A stretch of 64,000 bases of DNA from Incurvaria masculella (lineage: Eukaryota; Arthropoda; Insecta; Lepidoptera; Incurvariidae): contig OX335657.1 in assembly GCA_946894095.1 (NCBI GenBank), forward strand, positions 930,001 to 994,000. The letters run 5' to 3'. Shown here in pieces: positions 56,858 to 64,000 of this stretch (within the stretch, counting starts at the first letter, position 1; every line of letters starts with the position of its first letter). The notes below the pieces were generated by a model, which made no database searches, was not told where the DNA came from, and saw only the letters and a program-made list of their open reading frames with translations. The position numbers and the translations under genes are program-made.

Positions 56858-57245
56858 AAGTGTCGCGCCACTGGGCCAAGTGGCGCGACACTTCAGCGAT
56901 CGCTCTCCGAAGTTAAGCAACGCTGGGTCCGGTCTGGTCTTGGATGGGTGACCATTCGACCGTTGAGAGAGGCTGGGCGTGGTTCGGATTCCACGTTAAA
57001 CTGTAGGTCCCCTTCCTTACTTACTAGGTGGTAGGGTTAATCCCGCCCGGGTTGGTACCACCGCATTGGATGAACGATGGTCGAAGCGGCAATGAAAATT
57101 GTCCGTGTTTTCCATCCAGTTCAATGTAGCCGTGCAATATAAGGAAGGTCCTGGCATGGCACCTAGTTCCCATGTGGTGTGTTGGGCTAATACCATGACA
57201 GAAGGTTTGGTATTAGCCATCCATGTCCAGTCACATAAAAAAAAA
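56858..57245 (+). repeat. 5S-headed SINE, full length, with an inverted 5' duplication
   Basis: 56858-56893 reads AAGTGTCGCGCCACTGGGCC followed by AAGTGGCGCGACACTT, so the first bases of the head occur once inverted and once direct. The 5S-like head (CTCTCCGAAGTTAAGCAACG; CTTGGATGGGTGACC), body and A-run at 57236-57245 follow, very similar to the copy at 45936. Confidence 0.92.
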
Positions 57246-58056
57246 GAGCAAACTAGTAATTAATTATCTTTTTTAATTGCAAATTTGCAATTTAAAACGG
57301 TAATTTAAAAAAATATCCTTTCAGAAATCTAGCTACTAATTAATACTACTACTGCACAACAATTTTTTTTTTTCTGTACAAACAGCCGTTAATAGAAGAA
57401 CAATTCCGAACAAAATGCGTGTGACCGACAGTCACCAAAGACAGACCTAAAGGTTTTTTCGAAGGGAAATATTTAAAATAAATATTATCTTTCTATCAAT
57501 GTATTATGTCAATCATAAATATATTTTGTTACTTTACAAATTGTCGAATTCATTAGTTAGGTCTACTTTAGTGGTCTGCAGCACAAAATGAATGAGATAA
57601 GCTGTCCTCCTTATTTAGCAGTTTATGTTTGTTAGATTAGATAATTTTCAGTTTTTCTCAAGACAATCCTCAGGTTTCCTTTGTGTTTAGTTTGGTTACA
57701 TACAACAAATATAAATATGTTATTCTGTGTTCTATCGCCTGTGACTATACCATGGCTAGGGTTGCCACATCTAACTCGAACCTCGTCGTTACACTCGGAC
57801 GAAGAATAGTAGGATTACATTCAGTCGCTCAACTCCATACAAAATCCAGATTTCAGGCACCTGTACAGGCACATTTCGCTTGTACGGGCTCCAAGCAAGT
57901 TTCGCGGTGCTGAACTGTCGCGAATGGTCCTTCGAAGTCATCTCGTTTAAAATAACAGAACCAGCAGTGCTCCGTCTATATTTAAGTGACAACCCTGACA
58001 CTCGATGGAGGAAAGGTATTTATCTCGAAAATGGCCTGTACCCGAAGTCTCAGTTG
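57246..58056. other. No gene recognised
   Basis: Unassigned intron DNA; nothing recognised. Confidence 0.4.
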
Positions 58057-58371
58057 TCACCTAAATTGGCGTTACGGCAAACCGATCGACTGGCGTTTTC
58101 AAATGTATGGAGAAATTGAAGAGCGCGCGCAGTGGGCGTTAAGCGAACTATCATTTGCGAGTCCGAGCTTGATTTGACAGCTTACTCAACGTTGCCGTAA
58201 ATAAGTCGACGTTGCCGTTTACGTCCACTCAGCGTTTTCATACAAATCGGAAGTCCAAGTTAGACTTTGACAGCTTACAACAAGTAAAACCACAGAATAT
58301 CTAGTAAAAACTTGTATGGAGTTTGACGTTTTTACGGAACTTCGAAGTTACGTAAACTCCAATTTAGGTGA
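58057..58371 (+). mobile_element. MITE family B, copy 4 (315 bp)
   Basis: Ends TCACCTAAATTGGCG and CTCCAATTTAGGTGA. The interior matches copy 1 throughout. Full length. Confidence 0.88.
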
Positions 58372-58544
58372 GCACTGAGACTACCGGCTCTGAGTTAAGC
58401 TACTGCTGTGGCCCCAGTCGCCATAGAATAGGTCTAAGCCAGTCGCACAGTTTTATATCTACTGTGACTCGGGGCTTAGGAATAAATGAAAAAAAAAATA
58501 TATTTTCAGGTTCAAGTCCTGCTGCCGACGAATGTCACGACCAA

Positions 58545-58640
58545 TACTTTTTCAGATTATTTTCAAAATCTGATTACAATGCTTCAAATGTAGATGTCGC
58601 TGAAACTCAAATTAATGAGATAACGGTAATGTCGTATCCA
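58545..58640 (+). mobile_element. Half of a palindromic family D element
   Basis: TTTTTCAGATTATTTTCAAA, ATCTGATTACAATGCTTCAA and GTCGCTGAAACTCAAATTAA match one arm of 10358-10497. The other arm is missing. Confidence 0.75.
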
Positions 58641-58665
58641 TTAAATACATAAAATATATCAATAT

Positions 58666-58913
58666 CAGGGGGTCCATTCAGGGTAAGAATGAGTTCGAGT
58701 TCGGGAGTGAGTTAACCTAAAAATAGCTGGGAAATATATTATTATTTAAAAAACGAAACCGTTGTTTATACTTCCAACGTATTTACGGGACAGACCAGAT
58801 TTTTACTTAACTGTAATGAAGTTCAAAAAGTGTGGAAACATTAACTATTTAAAAAAGTGAGTTGATATTTAGTGACGAATTCGAACTCACTCTTGCCCTG
58901 AATGGATCCCCTG
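58666..58913. mobile_element. MITE family C, single copy (248 bp)
   Basis: Ends CAGGGGGTCCATTCAGGGTA and TGCCCTGAATGGATCCCCTG are inverted. The interior (AAATAGCTGGGAAATATATT; TTTATACTTCCAACGTATTT) matches the pair at 22411-22845. Confidence 0.85.
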
Positions 58914-59268
58914 ATAGGTATTCCTGTGTTTCGAGTACTGTCTTTCTCCTCTAAACCATGTTTTCTTTCACGAATTCCTATACAATATGATTGGTGTTAT
59001 CGCAAAAAGCTGCTGGCTTTATCTTCCCGGCTGCGCGGCCGGGCGTCGACTCCGGAGCCGCTATATAGTAACTGGGTTAATTCGCAGATAATATACCGAT
59101 AACAAGCTCCTGTAAAGATAAACACTCGTTTACGGAAATGGCATTATTGGCTTCGAGATGAGATATGAAACGAATTTAGTTCATTGTGATTAACTTCATT
59201 TGATATCATTGTAAAGCTCGCTTGTTACATCGCCCGACTCCAAAACGCACTATGTTACTTTCATTTAA

Positions 59269-59990
59269 CTTGAAATGAAATGAAATGAAATGAAATGAAA
59301 TTTATTTGTGTACTTATGGGTAAACAAGTCTTTACATATTTTTTCAGTATCTCCACAAGTTGCCAGTTACGGCGTACAAAAGAAAACACATTATTAAAAT
59401 ATGGACAGAGAATACAACATTTTGAAACTTAAAACTTGCTAGTGTGTATAAATTCTTCTACTGAGTAAATGCTTTGTTTTACTAACCAGTCGTACAATTT
59501 ACCTTTATACAAATCATAGGTAAGGTCCCTAAATTCTTTAGGGATACAATTATATAATTTTGGAGCCATAAAAAATACGCTATTGCGATAAAGTGCAATT
59601 CGAGGGCGCGTGAAACATAATTTTTTGCAAGACACACTTCTTGTTTTATAATTGTGGGTTGGAATTATATTTTCAAAATATGTTGGATACCTTTTGACGA
59701 ACAAACATACATCATAAATATAAAGTGCAGGTAAAGACAATATATTTAATTCTTTGAACAATGGTTTGCAAGAATCTAATTTATCCGCTCCACATATCGA
59801 CCTTACACATTTTTTCTGAACAATAAATGCTTTGTGTGCGTTAGTTGAGTTGCCCCATAACAAAATACCATATTTTAGGACCGACGCTACATATCCATGA
59901 TACGCTGTCAACGCAGTTTGTTGTGAAGCGACGTCACATAGCCTCTTGAGAGCATATACAAATCGATTTGATCTTGATCATGTTTAATCG
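59269..59990 (-). pseudogene. 5'-truncated CR1/Jockey-like LINE, C-terminus and 3' UTR
   Basis: The - strand frame from about 59985 to a stop at 59429 encodes NRFVYALKRLCDVAS, LTAYHGYVASVLKYGILLWG, LPALYIYDVCLFV and YNCIPKEFRDLTYDLYKGKL. This is the region after the reverse transcriptase active site in CR1/Jockey-type proteins and is alignable with the C-terminus of the LINE at 1-3363, but from a different subfamily. The 3' end is (ATTTC)n at 59300-59269, preceded by AATAAA. Open over about 185 codons, so fairly recent. Confidence 0.85.
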
Positions 59991-60360
59991 CGGGCTGAAA
60001 AAAAACCTTTTCGTCGATTATCCCACTCAAAATATATGATCTAAAACATTTAGTTTATTATGCTCTGTGCTGAAGTTATCTAACTATCAAATATTATGCG
60101 GAGATTTTAATATCTTTGTTTTGTTGCTGTTGGCGACATTTTCCATGCAAAAAAATGTATGCAATGGTTAACTATAACCTAAAGAGATTATTGTACATGT
60201 CACGTGTTGAATTGCAAGCAATTTTGAAATGCCTGGATGTTTTATAAATGTCAGATTATACATATAGCGACATTGAAGCACTGTAATCAGAATATTTTTT
60301 TTGGTATGGATCTTCGTTTGAAGCTGGATTTAAACATGCGACCTTTGAATTACATACCCA
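59991..60360. other. No gene recognised
   Basis: Unassigned. 60262-60295 (AGCGACATTGAAGCACTGTA) resembles a family D arm. Confidence 0.45.
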
Positions 60361-60633
60361 TTTTTATGGAACTGGACATGATATTAACCCAACACATCAC
60401 CTGGGAACCATAAGGTGAAATTGTAAATCCCTTTTAGGCTTGATTCAGTATCCAAAGTAGAACCAGTTTTACAAAAAAGTAGGTATGTGATTTTTTTAGT
60501 TATAGTTCTCCGTGGAACTGTAACCACGGCCTGCCGGCCAGTCAAACAGTTCACAACCCGATCGCGCCCAGTATTGATTAACCCCAAGATCCAATAAGAG
60601 GCGTCATCGCGCCGCTGAGCTACCGAGGCTGAC
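60361..60633 (-). repeat. 5S-headed SINE, diverged, internally deleted
   Basis: Tail side GGAACTGGACATGATATTAA, CCCAACACATCACCTGGGAA. The body is mostly missing. The head at 60505-60633 reads on the - strand GCCTCGGTAGCTCAGCGGCG, AATCAATACTGGGCGCGATC, GGCCGGCAGGCCGTGGTTAC. Confidence 0.75.
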
Positions 60634-61042
60634 AAATAACGCCTATATATATATTCACTGTTGGTTTCTTGTCCGCCTCAACATCTCATCATCAAAGTGT
60701 CATTACCGAGGTACCGTATGTGGGCAGCCCGGTTTTTCCCTCTCGAAACAATGTGTATAAATCAGTCAGAACTTGATAAGCTTGTTTGTAATATATATAA
60801 ATGTCTTGAATAAGAGAAAATAAACTTACCGAGGAAGGTAATTTGTGGATTCTATTTTACACGTCATAATAGGAGCAACCGATTTTATTTTATTAAATTA
60901 TTATTTAATTTAAAAATTATTATAATAATGTGTGGTGCAGTTCTTTACTTTGTCTGATTAAATTAAATAACAAAAGAGATGTCACCATTCATTTCTTCTG
61001 ATTTTTCATTATTTTTTAAAGTTAAGTGTAAACCCTGTCAAC
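60634..61042. other. No gene recognised
   Basis: AT-rich unassigned intron DNA. Confidence 0.4.
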
Positions 61043-61330
61043 CTTTTTTATGGTTCCCTACCCAAAGGGCGCCAACGGAACCTTATTACTAAGCCTCCGC
61101 TGTCCGTCCGACCGTCCGTCCGTTTTTCACAGGGCTGTATCTCAGTAACCGTAACAGATAGACAGCTGAAATTTTCACAGAGTGTGTATTTATTTTGCCG
61201 GTATAACAACATAGTATAATTGAAAAATAATTAAAATTAAAGGACAACCATACAAAAAACGTTTTGTATCTTTTACGATGGTATGGAACCCTTCGTGTGC
61301 GAGTCCGACACGCACTTGGCTGGTTTTTTT
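61043..61330 (+). repeat. Family A repeat, copy 9
   Basis: TTTTTTATGGTTCCCTACCC, a short (CCGT)n core, CACAGGGCTGTATCTCAGTA, TTTTGCCGGTATAACAACA, GGAACCCTTCGTGTGCGAGT and CTTGGCTGGTTTTT. Confidence 0.92.
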
Positions 61331-61469
61331 ATTGACGATATGTGTCGATTATTCCAAGATATTTGAAAACCATTTGTACAGAAATCCCTTACTTTCATGT
61401 TTATTTTTCTTCAATATATTTACAGTACGTACCGTAGTAATAGTGGTAATCAGTGGCGTATCAATAGTA

Positions 61470-61785
61470 AGATACACAGTTTTCTACAACTCCTGGTGCA
61501 CGGGCAAGAGGACTTGCCTTTCATGCAAGATGTTATGGGTTCGTTATGGCTTTCTGAGTTCGATAAGTGCATTTCGTTACGAATGCGAGCTATTCCATGG
61601 TACAGAACCCATGTAAAACTGTAGGTCTCCTTCCCCTACTACTTGGCAAGTTTTTGCCTACCGTATTTTTATCCAGTTCAGTATAGCCGTGCTCATAAAG
61701 GGAAGGTCCTGGCATGGCACCTAATTCCTTCGATAATGTTGTGTATTGGGCTTATGTCATAACGGTAGTTGTGTGCTTTTGTTTT
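61470..61785 (+). repeat. tRNA-headed SINE copy, diverged
   Basis: Head remnant GGACTTGCCTTTCATGCAAG; then AGTTCGATAAGTGCATTTCG, TTCCATGGTACAGAACCCATG, AACTGTAGGTCTCCTTCCCC, TATAGCCGTGCTCATAAAGG and GGTCCTGGCATGGCACCTAA. Part of the middle is deleted. Confidence 0.82.
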
Positions 61786-62258
61786 GTATTATTTCTGCCT
61801 ACAGAATGAATATCATAAACCACATTGATGTTTTTCTTAAGTACTTATCATATTCATTCTGTCGGCAGAAATCATATTAATAACAACGATTGTTATTTTT
61901 GTGTTTGTTGTAGAGACAGCATAATAACCATTTATGTATTTAAACATATGTTAAAATATGTTTCACAATTTTATTTACCAGCTGCTACATTATTGCATCA
62001 GAAAAGCTTCTTTCAAATAAATAAGCTCATTTCTGAACCATCGGAAACTCGCTGAAGCGCTTTCTAGAAATACATAACTGTGCTTTAAATTCAGTTCCGG
62101 TGAAACTTTAATGCATTCTGTTCACAAACTAGCTCGCTAGTTGCGTAAACTTGCATCGCTTGGTGGTGTGAGAGCTATATTTCAAACTTTTAGCGTTACA
62201 TGCTTAAAAGTATTCTAAATTGCAGCGCGCTGAAAGGATTTGGTTACTTCAGCATTCC
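61786..62258. other. Small foldback, otherwise nothing recognised
   Basis: ATTTCTGCCTACAGAATGAATA at 61790 and TATTCATTCTGTCGGCAGAAAT at 61851 are inverted around a short loop: a compact hairpin of about 83 bp. Confidence 0.6.
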
Positions 62259-62787
62259 TTTTTAGGGTTCCGTACCCAAAGGGTGAAAACGGAACCGTGT
62301 TGAACAATGGTTCCAATACAACCGTTTTTATTAGGGTTCCGTACCCAAAGGGTGCCAACGGAACCCTATTACTAAGTCTCCTCTGTCCGTCCGTCCGTCC
62401 GTCTGTCACAGAGCTGTATCTCATGAACCCCTTAGGCAGTTGAAAATTTCACGGAGTATGTATTTATTTTGCTGCTGTAACAACAAATAGGTAAAATTTA
62501 AGGGGGCCCCCTTGTGAAAAAATTTGCGAGATTTCTCAAAATATTTGGCATTCATATAATCTACTCCAAATTATTCATCCATTACCTCATTAAAAGTATT
62601 CGCGTAAAATACTGAAAAGACCAAGTGAAACTCGACACTGGCAAATTGTCGCTTCTATAACGACAGAGGCCACTAAGGAAAAAAAAAAGGGGGGGCCCCC
62701 ATACAAAAAAGTGTTTTTTTGTGTTAAATCTTTTACGATGGTACGGAACCCTTCGTGTGCGAGTCCGCCTCGCACTTGGACGGTTTT
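62259..62787 (+). repeat. Family A repeat, copy 10, with duplicated left end and an internal insertion
   Basis: The left end occurs twice (TTTTTAGGGTTCCGTACCCA at about 62259, TTAGGGTTCCGTACCCAAAG at about 62331). The (CCGT)n core and GTCACAGAGCTGTATCTCAT follow. At GGGGGCCCCC (about 62502) about 180 bp of foreign DNA interrupts the repeat, which resumes at GGGGGGGCCCCCATACAAAA. It ends GCACTTGGACGGTTTT. Confidence 0.85.
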
Positions 62788-62946
62788 AGTTGCATTGGCG
62801 GGTTACATGTCATGCGTTCCATAAGAAGGTGACTGTTGTGATGTTGTATTTCAATTTTCTTTTTCAGGCACAGATTACTTGTCTAAAACTAAAATATTAT
62901 ACATTATCATATAAATTAAACTACATATTCCTAAAATTACACACAT

Positions 62947-63189
62947 TTATAACAAATAATAAATTTCAGCCAAATCGCTGCCAGGCGGCAGGGTGCCCAA
63001 AAGACTGGCCGCATTCCCTCTCTGGATAGCAAGGCTCAACCTCTGCCCGAGATACCAGCCAGCCCTCTGGTCACGCGATGATTCGATCAACCGCGACGAC
63101 AAATCCACAAACAGATTTCTAGCATCCGGCTCCCATGAGCCTAACGTTTCGACACCAAACGGCACAAACATATAGCACTCACTGAGCAT
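62947..63189 (-). pseudogene. Reverse-transcriptase-type ORF, C-terminal fragment
   Basis: The - strand frame of 80 codons contains YMFVPFGVETLGSWEPDARN and LSLAIQRGNAASLLGTLP, then a stop at 62947. The VPF.VETLG.WG.(D/S)A....QR(I/L)S.AIQRGNAAS pattern is one I know from the end of reverse-transcriptase proteins encoded by animal mobile elements. No upstream domain was found. The exact element type is uncertain. Confidence 0.6.
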
Positions 63190-64000
63190 TGAATATTTGC
63201 GCCGTTTTAAATAAACTCATAAAAAAGAATTAATATTAATGACAGATCGACGAAGCAGCCACCAATTAGTTGAAATTTTTTTTTTTTTTCCACCTCGTTT
63301 CATAAAAACTGTCTGGCTTAATGGCTGAACGCCGTACTTCTCGTCTCAACTACCAAGTTCGAACCTGGATGGCTGCGGATTTCGCACGACGTGATCTTAT
63401 ACCATGTGGTGCACGTGTGGTTTCAGCAGTAAAGCTTACACCGATGGGAGTGTAGTGGGGAGTGGGTGGTAGAAAGGGTAGGGCTGACCTTCCAAAACTT
63501 TGCTAATATGAATCGACCGCGTCTAGACAAGGATCGTGTGTAATATCGGGAGGAATAAAGTTCAAAAGGTCGAATATTTCGTTCCCAACCCGGTAATCGA
63601 CCGTGATCGATGTTGCCAGCCCTACTGGGCATCCATAGCTACTATATTCTGGTGAATCTTCACTGGCAATATGTTACAATTATTGTGAAGGAATTCCCAC
63701 CTGTGATCGCAGGGGAGTGTTCAAAGGAACTTTTAAATGTTCTAAAAACAAGTGGGGATGGATTCTGAACTTATTTATAGATAATAAACATTAGGCATTG
63801 AAAAAACCGTAATCCAAAGTTTAAAGAAAATATATAACCACAGTAAACCATTCACTTGAGATCCGATAACGACTTGACTTGGTTTGGAACGCAATACAAT
63901 TAATATTTTTCCAGGTACTGACGAGTACTTTTGAACATCTGAATCTCTCTTACAAAGAGCATTTGACTTACTTATAGCATTCTTCTTCTTTCTGCCAGGG
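63190..64000. other. No gene recognised, except a tRNA-like SINE head
   Basis: 63310-63375 on the + strand has a perfect A box TGGCTTAATGG (63314-63324) and a near-perfect B box AGTTCGAACCT (63356-63366), so it is probably the head of an unrelated SINE or a tRNA relic. The remainder is unassigned. No GTPase exon was seen before the window ends. Confidence 0.5.

Overview
The window is animal nuclear DNA, almost certainly from an insect and most likely a moth or butterfly. The evidence is spliced coding exons, a nuclear tRNA gene, (TTAGG)n telomere-type motifs, and dense interspersed repeats of kinds I associate with Lepidoptera. It is AT-rich and gene-poor. Most of the short open frames are chance or antisense readings of repeats.

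Host genes. (1) A Rho-family GTPase of the Rnd/RhoE type runs on the + strand. Its first coding exon is 22973-23137 (P-loop) and its second is 51678-51765 (switch I and WDTSG). The intron between them is 28.5 kb, and the remaining exons lie beyond position 64000. (2) An intronless Tom40-like (mitochondrial import pore, Porin_3 family) gene on the - strand, 15300-14369, is interrupted by one frameshift near 14595. (3) tRNA-Phe(GAA) is intact at 53408-53480 on the + strand, inside the second intron of the GTPase gene.

Autonomous retrotransposons. The left edge carries a LINE on the - strand whose reading frame is open for 1121 codons (3363 to the window edge). It has an SGNH-esterase-like remnant, an AP-type endonuclease and a reverse transcriptase. 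Its first ATG appears to lie in or beside a decayed SINE. Other LINE pieces are 3' ends: RTE type at 22020, 32395 and 47339; CR1/Jockey-like at 59269, 9690 and 24060; and another reverse-transcriptase C-terminus at 62947.

Non-autonomous elements. The most interesting is a SINE family with a shared body and A-rich tail but two different heads. One head is derived from 5S rRNA (45936, 56858, 33359, 60361 and, decayed, 3330-3560). The other is tRNA-like with A and B boxes (43365, 30264, 28934, 61470). I also see about a dozen copies of an interspersed repeat with a (CCGT)n core (family A) and several MITE families with inverted termini. The clearest MITEs are hAT-like (8-bp target duplication, 30752-31750), PIF/Harbinger-like (TTA, 37021-37250), TTAA-flanked (38376-38917), pogo-like (12873-13623), and long foldbacks (26697-27502, 22411-22845, 10358-10497). 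Several are nested, which gives a relative insertion order.

Layout: 1-3560 LINE plus SINE remnant; 3.6-14.3 kb repeats and unassigned DNA; 14.4-15.3 kb Tom40-like gene; 15.3-22.9 kb repeats; 22.9-51.8 kb GTPase exons 1 and 2 and their repeat-filled intron; 51.8-64 kb second intron with the tRNA gene and more repeats. All calls are from reading the sequence; no database search was run.
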